The translations under genes were made by a program, and so were the position numbers. Below, piece after piece: positions 1-7,104 of a stretch of DNA of 12,008 nucleotides. The notes below the pieces were generated by a model that did no database searches, was not told the DNA's origin, and saw nothing but the letters and a program-made list of their open reading frames with translations. The stretch is from Sutterella sp. UBA1442 (GTDB taxonomy: Bacteria; Pseudomonadota; Gammaproteobacteria; Burkholderiales; Burkholderiaceae_F): NCBI GenBank assembly GCA_002329575.1, contig DCTK01000063.1, positions 10,189 through 22,196 on the forward strand, in the 5' to 3' direction. Every line of letters begins with the position of its first letter. Within the stretch, counting starts at the first letter, position 1.

Positions 1-878
1 TCAAAGCTCAATGGATATCAACGGCTACTACTCAGTCCGAACCGCAACAAGCACAGGCTGAGTCAGCTGCGGAAGCGGTGCCCACCCTTCGCGCTCCTTT
101 GACCGATTTCGGATTCTTAAATCGGTTTGATTACCGTGGGGAACTCGTTGTTGGCGAACTCGTTGCTGGCAATCTAAAACTTGTGCAATTTAAGTCCGAC
201 GTTGAACTTAAAGACGGCATGCTCAATCTCAAGAATGGTAGAGCCCTGGCCTACGAAGGCAAAACCACTTTACAGGCAACGCTCAATGCTATGGGACACT
301 GGAGCATGCGTTGCGAAGTTGACAATGCCCGTTTAGCAAACTTGGTGAAAGATGCGGGAAGCTCTTTAGCCGTGGGAGGGCAGCTTAACTTGCAATCCAA
401 TCTCTATGGCAATGGTTTTTCTAAACAAACATTAAACGGTCAGATTGGCTTTGCAGTCTCTGATACAAAGCTTTTTGGTGCCAATTTAGCATCGGCCGTT
501 TCCGATATCGCACGGTTTAAAGAACATCAAAGCGGTCGGGAATTTTCTACCCCTGTCTCTGAAGCACGGGGATTGGTGACAATTCACGACAACCATGCAT
601 CATTGGAGCAATTATCCGTGGTCATCGAAGGCAATCGCCTACGCGGTACAGCATCGATCAATCTTTATGATGAAACTCTCACGGGTGAACTCAGTGGTCG
701 AAGCGGAGCACATCGCGTTGTCGTAGGATTACAAAACAAATGGTACGAACCGATAATGGTGCTTGATGCCGACCGAATTCGTTCGATTAACGGCATCGTG
801 CAACCGAGTTCAAAGAAGAAAGAAGATGGCCCCTCCGGCTGGGATCGTCTGAAGAATTTCTTCAAGGATCGCTTCTAA
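1..878 (+). CDS. AsmA-family envelope protein, C-terminal part (5' truncated by window)
   Basis: The frame is open from the left edge (first complete codon at base 3) to TAA at 876-878, giving 291 visible residues. A GTG at 78 lies in this frame but is almost certainly internal. After a Gln/Ala/Glu-rich linker (about residues 11-28) comes a beta-rich region typical of the AsmA C-terminal domain: short strands, a middle part with a 'GQIGFAVSDTKLFGANL' stretch, then 'EGNRLRGTASINLYDETL', the usual last strands. AsmA/TamB-like proteins are anchored in the inner membrane, reach across the periplasm and are linked to outer-membrane lipid and protein homeostasis; the N-terminal anchor would lie outside the window. 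The protein ends in a basic, aromatic tail (GWDRLKNFFKDRF) that could form an amphipathic helix. The family call is fairly firm; the exact subfamily is not resolved. It converges on ftsY. Confidence 0.75.
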   Translation, partial: KAQWISTATTQSEPQQAQAESAAEAVPTLRAPLTDFGFLNRFDYRGELVVGELVAGNLKLVQFKSDVELKDGMLNLKNGRALAYEGKTTLQATLNAMGHWSMRCEVDNARLANLVKDAGSSLAVGGQLNLQSNLYGNGFSKQTLNGQIGFAVSDTKLFGANLASAVSDIARFKEHQSGREFSTPVSEARGLVTIHDNHASLEQLSVVIEGNRLRGTASINLYDETLTGELSGRSGAHRVVVGLQNKWYEPIMVLDADRIRSINGIVQPSSKKKEDGPSGWDRLKNFFKDRF

Positions 879-884
879 CTCCCC

Positions 885-915
885 AAAAAATGAAGGCCCT
901 TTCGGCGGGCCTTCA
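885..915 (-). terminator. Intrinsic terminator of ftsY, probably shared with the asmA-like gene
   Basis: A perfect 9-bp stem (891-899 with 907-915, TGAAGGCCC/GGGCCTTCA) encloses a 7-base loop. Read on the minus strand the stem is followed directly by six T residues (complement of A885-890), the classic rho-independent layout for ftsY. On the plus strand the stem is followed only by TATTCATCAT, so it would end the asmA-like transcript less well. Confidence 0.85.
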
Positions 916-937
916 TATTCATCATCAGAAAGAATAA

Positions 938-1864
938 TCAACCGACGAGCGCGCGCGCAAACTCTTCTGCCTTAAAGGGCTGCAAATCCTCAATTGATTC
1001 CCCCACACCAATAAAGTAAATCGGAATCGGTCGATCGGCTCTCATACGGGTAATAGCGGCCAGTACGCCACCCTTAGCGGTACCGTCCAACTTCGTAATG
1101 ATTAAGCCAGTCAGGTTGACTGCAGCATCAAAGGCTTCAACTTGCGCCAAAGCATTTTGACCATTCGTACCATCAATGACCAAAATCACCTCGTGAGGAG
1201 CTCCTTCCAATGCTTTATTTTGAGCGCGAGCAATACGTTTTAATTCTTCCATTAAGCGTGTCTGTGTTGTAAGCCGTCCGGCTGTATCCACAATGACGAC
1301 ATCCGCTCCACGGGCCTTGCCGGCACTTACTGCATCAAATGCTACCGCCGCAGGATCGCCCCCTGTTTGAGAAATGACTTCCACACGATTGCGCTCTCCC
1401 CACACGGCCAACTGCTCGCGAGCAGCTGCGCGGAAAGTATCGCCTGCTGCCAAAAGCACACTTTTGTCGTGTGCAGCAAACCATTTGCTGATTTTTCCAA
1501 TGGATGTGGTTTTCCCTGCGCCATTGACGCCCACCATCATCATGACCAAGGGTTTAGAGCGATCAATATTCAACTCGCCTTCGGCTGGAGTCAGTAAGGT
1601 AATTAGCTCTTCACGCAAAGCATCGCGCACTTCTTCTTGGGTTTTCAGTCCCTTTAATTGAATCGTATCGCGCAAGCGAGTCAGAAGTTCGCCTGCAGTG
1701 CTTACCCCCATGTCCGCAGAAATGAGCGCAAATTCAAGTTCCTCCAGAAAGTCCTCGTCGACTTTCCCTCCGGTGAAAAGACCGATAATATTGACACGGG
1801 ATCGATGTAAACCGTTCTTTAGACGGTCAAGCCAACCCACTTTTTTGTTATCTGTCGTAATCAT
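938..1864 (-). CDS. ftsY: Signal recognition particle receptor FtsY (SRP GTPase)
   Basis: FtsY is the membrane-associated SRP receptor: its GTPase pairs with Ffh and hands translating ribosomes to SecYEG. With the ATG at 1862-1864 the protein has 308 residues. It shows the N-terminal basic amphipathic targeting helix (GWLDRLKNGLHRSR, about 10-23), the four-helix N domain, P-loop GVNGAGKT (112-119), DTFRAAAREQL (142-152), DTAGRL (193-198), the TKLDGTAKGG specificity loop (257-266) and the closing GVGESIEDLQPF segment. It is short compared with E. coli FtsY (497 aa) because the long acidic A domain is missing. I chose the ATG over a TTG 36 bases upstream, which would add a non-conserved peptide and overlap rsmD. 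An AGGA lies 11 bases before the ATG, a weak ribosome site. The 5' end is head-to-head with rsmD. Confidence 0.95.
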   Translation of the reverse strand: MITTDNKKVGWLDRLKNGLHRSRVNIIGLFTGGKVDEDFLEELEFALISADMGVSTAGELLTRLRDTIQLKGLKTQEEVRDALREELITLLTPAEGELNIDRSKPLVMMMVGVNGAGKTTSIGKISKWFAAHDKSVLLAAGDTFRAAAREQLAVWGERNRVEVISQTGGDPAAVAFDAVSAGKARGADVVIVDTAGRLTTQTRLMEELKRIARAQNKALEGAPHEVILVIDGTNGQNALAQVEAFDAAVNLTGLIITKLDGTAKGGVLAAITRMRADRPIPIYFIGVGESIEDLQPFKAEEFARALVG

Positions 1865-1870
1865 CAGCGT

Positions 1871-2524
1871 ATGCGTCCTATAAAAAAACAATCTCAGCAA
1901 CGAGCTGTAAGTTTAGCAAGCACGGCACGTAAAGGCGGCGGTAATGTCAGAATTATCGCTGGTCTTTGGCGTCGTAGCGTTCTACCTGTAGCGGATGCTG
2001 CCGGTTTACGCCCCACAGGCGATCGCGTTCGCGAAACGCTATTTAACTGGTTAAACCACCTCTTTGGTAATTTTGAAGAGGTTCGAGGGCTTGATTTATT
2101 TGCCGGTAGCGGAGCACTTGGCTTTGAACTTGCAAGCCGCGGGGCTACTCACGTCACCCTTATTGAGAAAAATCGCACCATTTATCAGACGCTTTGCAAA
2201 AATCGCGATAAGTTACACGCAACAACGCTCAATATCATCTGCGATGATGCGATAACGTATCTTGAACGAAACCAAGAGAAGTTTGACATTATTTTTATTG
2301 ATCCGCCTTTTGCCCTGAACTTACATGAAAAGGCGATTTCAACAGCAATCAAACGTCTTACCCCTGGAGGCCTTTTATACGTAGAAGCCCCAAAAGAATG
2401 GCTCCCTGAGTGCTTAGAAAGGTTAAACTTAGAGGTATTACGAGAATCAAGTGCAGGCAATGTCACTTATCGTCTAGTAAAGCCAAATCTGGCGGTCAAA
2501 GGCGATGTGGTTTCTGCAACTTGA
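1871..2524 (+). CDS. rsmD: 16S rRNA (guanine(966)-N(2))-methyltransferase RsmD
   Basis: RsmD methylates N2 of G966 in 16S rRNA of the assembled 30S subunit, using S-adenosylmethionine. The 217-residue product has the family hallmarks in order: NVRIIAGLWRR (25-35), GLRPTGDRVRETLFNWL (45-61), SAM-binding motif I DLFAGSGALGFE (75-86), the acidic residue of the second strand (LIEK, 97-100), and catalytic motif IV DPPF (144-147), followed by GGLLYVEAP. About 25 poorly conserved basic residues precede the conserved start. The ATG at 1871 is the only sensible start and has no obvious Shine-Dalgarno sequence. It is divergent from ftsY, a neighbour it has in many proteobacteria, and it leads the plus-strand gene series, with coaD 48 bases downstream. 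Confidence 0.95.
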   Translation: MRPIKKQSQQRAVSLASTARKGGGNVRIIAGLWRRSVLPVADAAGLRPTGDRVRETLFNWLNHLFGNFEEVRGLDLFAGSGALGFELASRGATHVTLIEKNRTIYQTLCKNRDKLHATTLNIICDDAITYLERNQEKFDIIFIDPPFALNLHEKAISTAIKRLTPGGLLYVEAPKEWLPECLERLNLEVLRESSAGNVTYRLVKPNLAVKGDVVSAT

Positions 2525-2549
2525 TTTAACCTTAATTTGCTATGAAACG

Positions 2550-2572
2550 ACCTGTAAGGGTCACTTGTAGGT
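2550..2572 (+). promoter_or_regulatory. Hairpin ending at the coaD start codon
   Basis: Bases 2550-2558 (ACCTGTAAG) can pair with 2564-2572 (CTTGTAGGT) as a 9-bp RNA stem with two adjacent G-U pairs and a 5-base loop (GGTCA). The 3' arm touches the coaD ATG at 2573. The best Shine-Dalgarno match, AAGGG (2556-2560), lies partly in the 5' arm and the loop. The structure could limit coaD translation initiation, but that role is inferred and pairing strength was not computed. Confidence 0.35.
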
Positions 2573-3061
2573 ATGACGACAGCGGTTTATGCAGGAACTT
2601 TCGATCCGTTCACGCTCGGTCATCAAGATGTGCTTGATCGAGCTCGGCAAATCTTTGACGTGGTCATCGTTGCCGTAGCGGCAGACACAGGAAAAAAAAC
2701 GTACTTCGACTTCCAAGAACGTGTTGATTTAGCTCGAGAAGCGCTTGAGGGCGTTCAAGGAGTAGAAGTGATCGGTTTTGAAGGTCTTTTAAGTGAGTTT
2801 GTGCGTACCCACGGTGCCAACGTGCTGATTCGCGGGGTAAGAAACGGTAGCGATTTTGACTACGAAACCCGTATGGCCTGCGTCAATCATGCCTTAAATG
2901 GCGGCATTCAAACGATTTTCTTCCCACCAATTAACGGCAAACAAACTATTTCCGGCTCTTTAGTTCGAGAAATTCATCGTTTAGGTGGAGACGTCTCTGC
3001 ATTTGTCGCACCTTGTGTTTGTCGCGCTCTGGAAAAAAAGCGTTCGGGAAAGAACTTATGA
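2573..3061 (+). CDS. coaD: Phosphopantetheine adenylyltransferase (CoaD/PPAT)
   Basis: CoaD carries out the fourth step of coenzyme A synthesis, joining 4'-phosphopantetheine and ATP to give dephospho-CoA and pyrophosphate in the cytoplasm. The 162-residue length is typical. The nucleotidyltransferase signature GTFDPFTLGH (8-17) holds the (T/N)xGH ATP-binding motif; LIRGVRNGSDFDYE (85-98) carries the conserved arginines and the acidic cluster; ISGSLVREI (126-134) matches the late ATP-contact motif, usually ISSS or ISST, here with Gly in the second Ser position. The ATG at 2573 follows AAGGG at a rather long 12-base spacing inside a possible hairpin. The stop TGA (3059-3061) overlaps the next gene's ATG (ATGA), implying coupled translation. 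Confidence 0.95.
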   Translation: MTTAVYAGTFDPFTLGHQDVLDRARQIFDVVIVAVAADTGKKTYFDFQERVDLAREALEGVQGVEVIGFEGLLSEFVRTHGANVLIRGVRNGSDFDYETRMACVNHALNGGIQTIFFPPINGKQTISGSLVREIHRLGGDVSAFVAPCVCRALEKKRSGKNL

Positions 3062-4533
3062 CCACCCGCTTAGCCGCTCTGGACTTAGGCTCCAACAGTT
3101 TTCGTCTTGAAATTGGCCGAGTTGAAGATGATGATATCGTCACAGAAGCTTATTTCAAAGAGGGAGTTCGTATCGCCGCAGGTCTCGACAAAAATGGAGC
3201 ATTAACACCAGCAACTCAAGAAAAAGCTCTTGAAACCCTGTCGCGCTTTGCCGAACAAATCAAGGGATTTGCCCCTGAACATGTCCGAGCAGTCGGGACT
3301 CAAACATTGCGCATTGCATCAAATCGAGAAGAATTCATTGAAAAAGCCTCCGATGTTTTAGGCTACCCCATTGAAATTATTCCCGGACAAGAAGAAGCAC
3401 GCCTAGTATTTTTAGGATGCTCACACCGCCTACCTCCCAGCGCCATGCGACGTTTCGTTGTCGATATTGGGGGAGGCTCCACAGAACTCGTGATTGGTAC
3501 TCGCCATGACGTTTCGCGTTGTGAATCTTTTCACGTCGGTTGCGTAGCGTTGATGCTTGAATTTTTCCCGGACGGGAAACTAACCGAGGAGCGCTTTGAA
3601 GAGGCAAAACTGTGTGCAATGGCCGAACTCAATGAAGCTCGTGCCCGTTATGCGCCAGAGCTTTGGGATCGTGCTTACGGCTCTTCGGGAACAATGGAAG
3701 CTGTTTTAGGTATTGCTCGTGCACTGGGATTAACGTTAGAAAATGACTGTTTAACCGCCACGGCATTACGAGAAATTCGCAAACGTCTCATCGCTTGGGG
3801 ACACATCGATAACATCGAAATTAACGATCTACATCAATCTCGCCGAGAGGTCATTGCCGGAGGATTGGCCGTATTAGAAGGCGTATTTGAAGTCTTTGAT
3901 GCCAAAGCAATGCATTTCTCACCTGGTGCCCTTAGAGCGGGATTGCTTTTTGAGCAACTAGATCGATTGCGTGGTTATGACTTAAGAGAAAAAAGCGTAC
4001 GTCGATTACTTGAAGTCAGCGGCATTGATTCCGTGCGTGCCCACTGCGTTGCGGATCTGGCACGTCAACTTCTGCAAAGTTCTGGTAGCGTTAACCAAGA
4101 GGTCCTCAAACGCCTAACATGGGCAGCTCTTTTGCATCAAGCTGGTACTCTCATCAGCCACAACCGCTTCCACAGGCTCGGTGCTTACATTGTCAATCAT
4201 TTCGACCTCCAAGGCTTTAGCCTTCAAGACCGCGATTGGGTTTCCTCGCTTGTGCTCGGGCACCGAGGGCGGTTATATAAAGTCCAGGATCGCCTTGATA
4301 ATCACCACTGGCTTTTGTCACTGGCCGCCTTACGATTGGCCGTACTCTTTTATCATTCGATCGAGGGACAAGGCATGCCGAAATGCAAGCTGACGGCGCA
4401 ACATCATCAATTGCGGTTAGAAATGGCCGACAGTACATGGCTAAAATCACATCCGCTAACACATTTTCTGCTCAAGCAGGAAGTTAAAGCGTGGAAAGCC
4501 GTACAATATGAGTTTGACTTGAAAAATATTTAA
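3058..4533 (+). CDS. ppx: Exopolyphosphatase / guanosine pentaphosphate phosphatase (Ppx/GppA)
   Basis: Members of this ASKHA-fold family remove phosphate from the end of polyphosphate or hydrolyse pppGpp to ppGpp, linking phosphate stores and the stringent response. With the ATG at 3058 the protein has 491 residues, close to E. coli Ppx (513) and GppA (494). Visible motifs: phosphate-1 loop AALDLGSNSFRLEIG (6-20), GQEEARL with the likely catalytic Glu (110-116), phosphate-2 loop DIGGGSTEL (136-144), and YGSSGTMEAVLG before the second half. The C-terminal helical part has the HD-like segment WAALLHQAGTLISHNRFH, with Gln where homologues often have Glu. The start is set by GGGAA 7 bases upstream and the 4-base ATGA overlap with coaD; an upstream in-frame ATG at 3013 lies deep inside coaD. 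Ppx and GppA cannot be told apart here, so the symbol is provisional. Confidence 0.9.
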   Translation: MTTRLAALDLGSNSFRLEIGRVEDDDIVTEAYFKEGVRIAAGLDKNGALTPATQEKALETLSRFAEQIKGFAPEHVRAVGTQTLRIASNREEFIEKASDVLGYPIEIIPGQEEARLVFLGCSHRLPPSAMRRFVVDIGGGSTELVIGTRHDVSRCESFHVGCVALMLEFFPDGKLTEERFEEAKLCAMAELNEARARYAPELWDRAYGSSGTMEAVLGIARALGLTLENDCLTATALREIRKRLIAWGHIDNIEINDLHQSRREVIAGGLAVLEGVFEVFDAKAMHFSPGALRAGLLFEQLDRLRGYDLREKSVRRLLEVSGIDSVRAHCVADLARQLLQSSGSVNQEVLKRLTWAALLHQAGTLISHNRFHRLGAYIVNHFDLQGFSLQDRDWVSSLVLGHRGRLYKVQDRLDNHHWLLSLAALRLAVLFYHSIEGQGMPKCKLTAQHHQLRLEMADSTWLKSHPLTHFLLKQEVKAWKAVQYEFDLKNI

Positions 4534-4546
4534 TCGGCTCTAGCCA

Positions 4547-5236
4547 ATGTCAGACGCTATCGTATCCCTACAAGAACAACCCTTAGTCGAGCTCGAGCAC
4601 GTCTTCATTCAATTTGATGACCTGCAAGTGCTTCGCGATGTATCGGTGCAAATTTACCGAGGGGAGTATGTTGTCTTACACGGTGATACGGGATGCGGAA
4701 AATCGACCATTTTGCGCTTAATTGCCGGCCTTCTTAACCCCACTCAAGGCTCCGTGCGAGTTGCTGGCGAAGACGTTCAGGAATTTAACTCCCTGCAACG
4801 TCGATGGTTGCGTCGCGCCATCGGGCTGATGATGCAAAATTCGCCCTTGCTTGAAGATCGTAGTATTTTAGAAAACGTGATGTTGCCGGCTTTGGCCGCC
4901 GGCGCCTCAACCGATGAGGCCCGAAGTCAAGCTTTAGCAGCGCTTTCGCGCTGCCACATGTCTGCACATGCTCACGACATGCCTATTGATCTCTCTTCTG
5001 GGCAACGCCAACAAGTCTCTCTTGCGCGAGCAGTCGTCAATCAACCAGTTTTGATTCTTGCCGACGAACCCGCTGCGCACCTTGATGCTCACAATGCCCA
5101 GATGCTCATCGATCTTTTGGGAGAATTTGCCGCTGCAGGCGTAACGGTAATCGTTGCATCACACCTGCTGTTAGCGCCATTTGACGTTGCTTATCGCGAA
5201 ATCAAATTCGCCTCCAACGCAGGAGCCCTGCCATGA
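4547..5236 (+). CDS. ftsE: Cell division ATP-binding protein FtsE
   Basis: FtsE is the cytoplasmic ATPase of the FtsEX complex, which acts at the septum to activate peptidoglycan hydrolases through periplasmic partners and supports divisome constriction. The 229 residues hold Walker A GDTGCGKST (46-54), a Q-loop MMQNSPLLED (95-104), ABC signature LSSGQRQQV (149-157), Walker B VLILADEP (168-175), D-loop HLD (178-180) and H-loop SH (205-206). Several of these have drifted from usual FtsE sequences: LSSGQ instead of LSGGE, and AAHLD instead of TGNLD. The C-terminal tail also looks divergent. All catalytic residues are still present. Identity is supported by the directly following ftsX, which overlaps by ATGA. 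The 13-base gap after ppx has no clear ribosome site, so initiation may depend on upstream translation. Confidence 0.9.
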   Translation: MSDAIVSLQEQPLVELEHVFIQFDDLQVLRDVSVQIYRGEYVVLHGDTGCGKSTILRLIAGLLNPTQGSVRVAGEDVQEFNSLQRRWLRRAIGLMMQNSPLLEDRSILENVMLPALAAGASTDEARSQALAALSRCHMSAHAHDMPIDLSSGQRQQVSLARAVVNQPVLILADEPAAHLDAHNAQMLIDLLGEFAAAGVTVIVASHLLLAPFDVAYREIKFASNAGALP

Positions 5237-6144
5237 GTTTCATGTCATCTCGCTCCTGGGCTCTACAACAGGTTCTTCGCAGCATTCGTAATGCGAAAGG
5301 AGTTTTTTTCCTCGCGCTGATGCTCGCAAGCTTTTCGCTCACGATCCCGGTATTTGTCGCTAGTGTCGTTTACGGTCTCTATGAGCCCATGCGGGCTGTG
5401 CCGGTTGCCCCTGAAATTACAGTCTTTACTTATATGGATCTTCCCGATGCGCAAATGAACAATTTGCGCGAGCGCATCGGACGACACGAACACGTGATGA
5501 AAATCACGACTATCGATAAGGAAGAGGCTTACAAATCGCTCAATGAAAATTTAGGTATCAAACAAGTCAGCAAAGACAAATCGTCCAATCCCTTGCCCGA
5601 CTTGATCATTGTGACATTGGATACCAACCTCTCACCTGCTGACATTGAGAAAACAGCCAAAAACATTGAAAAACTCAAAGGGGTCAGTGTAGTAGCCTAT
5701 GACAGTACCTGGTTGACGAAACTCGATGCAGTCTCACAAGCCGTCTACAGTCTGGGAGCAGTTTTTGCTGTTATTACTCTGATTTTGATTGTTTGCGTGA
5801 TTACAGCAAGTGTGAAGTTAGCCGCCGAGACCCAAAAGACCGAGTTGCAACTGCTCTATCTTTTCGGCGCGGTTCCCTCTTTTACCGTCAGGCCTTATGC
5901 TTGGCGAGGTTTTCTCACAATGGGACTGGCAGCCGTTTTTGCGCTCATGCTTTCGTCCTTTGCTACGCGATATCTCAATAAGGCACTTTTAACCGTTGGC
6001 GAGCAATACGGCACCGAGCTCTTTATTTCCGGCCTGCCCTGGGAATTCAATGCCGGCTTTATCGGCTTTTGCGCCATGCTCGGCGGGTTAATTGCCAGCA
6101 TCATCACGCGCCGAGCCATTGCGAAAATCGAACAGCTGAACTAA
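5233..6144 (+). CDS. ftsX: Cell division protein FtsX (membrane subunit of FtsEX)
   Basis: FtsX is the integral membrane partner of FtsE and passes ATP-driven changes to periplasmic cell-wall hydrolase activators. The 303-residue protein has the family layout: a short cytoplasmic N terminus, a first membrane helix (about 24-48), a periplasmic domain of roughly 120 residues (about 50-170) rich in charged residues, then three more membrane helices (about 173-193, 226-244 and 272-292). The LYLFGA segment (208-213), lying between helices 2 and 3, matches the FtsE-contacting loop of FtsX proteins. Its ATG lies within the ftsE stop (ATGA), which couples translation and equalises subunit amounts. 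rpoH follows after 27 bases, the same ftsE-ftsX-rpoH order as in many proteobacteria. Confidence 0.93.
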   Translation: MSFMSSRSWALQQVLRSIRNAKGVFFLALMLASFSLTIPVFVASVVYGLYEPMRAVPVAPEITVFTYMDLPDAQMNNLRERIGRHEHVMKITTIDKEEAYKSLNENLGIKQVSKDKSSNPLPDLIIVTLDTNLSPADIEKTAKNIEKLKGVSVVAYDSTWLTKLDAVSQAVYSLGAVFAVITLILIVCVITASVKLAAETQKTELQLLYLFGAVPSFTVRPYAWRGFLTMGLAAVFALMLSSFATRYLNKALLTVGEQYGTELFISGLPWEFNAGFIGFCAMLGGLIASIITRRAIAKIEQLN

Positions 6145-6171
6145 GATCAGCTCGCTAAAAAGACGCACATC

Positions 6172-7104
6172 ATGGCCGATAAAAAGAAAACTCCCACATC
6201 GAGCTCCCATGCTTTGGTTCCGTATCAAAGCCGACTGCCTGCTGTCATTCCGAGCCTGGGCAATCTCGATGCGTACATTCAGGCCGCAAATCGTTTCCCT
6301 ATCCTGACATACGAAGAGGAACAAAACCTCATTGAGCGTCTTCACAAATACAACGATATGGCCGCAGGTCGCACTCTCGTGATGGCTCACCTGCGACTGG
6401 TTATTGCCATCGCTCGATCCTATTTAGGCTATGGGTTACCGCACGCTGACTTGATCCAAGAAGGCAATATCGGCTTACTGAAAGCTATTCGCCATTATGA
6501 GCCAACGCACGGAGCACGGCTGACCACCTTTGCTGAGTATTGGATTCGCTCGGAAATACAAGACTACATCATCAAAAACTGGCGCCAAGTAAAATTGGCG
6601 ACCACCAAGGCACAACGTAAACTCTTTTTTAACCTTCGCAGCATGCGAGGCGAAAACGCTTTGACTTATTCTCAAGCAAGCAAAATTGCTGACGAGCTTG
6701 ACGTCAAGCCTGACGAAGTGCTTGAGATGGAACAACGCATGTATGGCAATGAAACGCCTATTGATTTGCCCGTTGATGCTGATGAAGACAGTGCTCAAAG
6801 TGCGCCGATTCAATGGCTTTCTTCCTCTGAGGATGAGCCGACCGCCGTTCTAGAGAAAAAAGAAGAAGAACGTCTACAACGTGAGGGTATTCGTCAAGCA
6901 TTGGCGTGCTTGGATGATAGAAGTCGCCGAGTGATTCAAGCTCGATGGCTCAATGAAGACGAAAACGGCAATCTGGCCCCGATGACACTTCAAGAACTTG
7001 CCCAAGAGCTGGGTGTTTCTGCTGAGCGCGTGCGACAAATTGAAAAAAATGCGCTTATCAAAATGAGAAAGGCGCTGACAGCGCCTGAAGATGATTATGT
7101 TTAA
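6172..7104 (+). CDS. rpoH: Heat-shock sigma factor RpoH (sigma-32)
   Basis: RpoH directs RNA polymerase to heat-shock promoters (chaperones and proteases). The 310 residues include sigma region 1.2/2.1 (about 30-80), core-binding region 2.2 (ADLIQEGNIGLLKAI, 92-106), region 2.3/2.4 (RLTTFAEYWIRSEIQDYIIK, 116-135) and, immediately after, the RpoH-specific box QRKLFFNLR (148-156), which separates it from RpoD and RpoS. Region 4.2 with its helix-turn-helix is TLQELAQELGVSAERVRQIE (272-291). It is about 26 residues longer than E. coli RpoH (284), partly through a Ser/Pro-containing N-terminal extension and an acidic insertion near 200-225. The ATG at 6172 has no strong Shine-Dalgarno site. In E. 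coli rpoH translation is temperature-controlled by mRNA folding; I cannot show that here by eye. Its 3' end overlaps trmL. Confidence 0.96.
   Translation: MADKKKTPTSSSHALVPYQSRLPAVIPSLGNLDAYIQAANRFPILTYEEEQNLIERLHKYNDMAAGRTLVMAHLRLVIAIARSYLGYGLPHADLIQEGNIGLLKAIRHYEPTHGARLTTFAEYWIRSEIQDYIIKNWRQVKLATTKAQRKLFFNLRSMRGENALTYSQASKIADELDVKPDEVLEMEQRMYGNETPIDLPVDADEDSAQSAPIQWLSSSEDEPTAVLEKKEEERLQREGIRQALACLDDRSRRVIQARWLNEDENGNLAPMTLQELAQELGVSAERVRQIEKNALIKMRKALTAPEDDYV

Noticed and set aside
949..958. GCGCGCGCGC-like run near the ftsY 3' end
   Set aside because: It encodes the conserved-position ARAL residues of the FtsY C terminus and is too short to be a meaningful repeat or Z-DNA claim.
1367..1661. 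Open frames on the plus strand inside ftsY (76 and 95 codons)
   Set aside because: They lie opposite a strongly conserved SRP-GTPase coding region, have no ribosome site, and their translations resemble no known protein.
1865..1900. A 36-base 5' extension of ftsY starting at TTG 1900
   Set aside because: It adds a non-conserved peptide, overlaps rsmD by 30 bases and uses a rare start codon, while an ATG with the conserved targeting helix follows.
6145..6200. An RNA thermometer at the rpoH start
   Set aside because: Known in E. coli rpoH, but the short 27-base leader shows no evident pairing by eye, and folding could not be computed.
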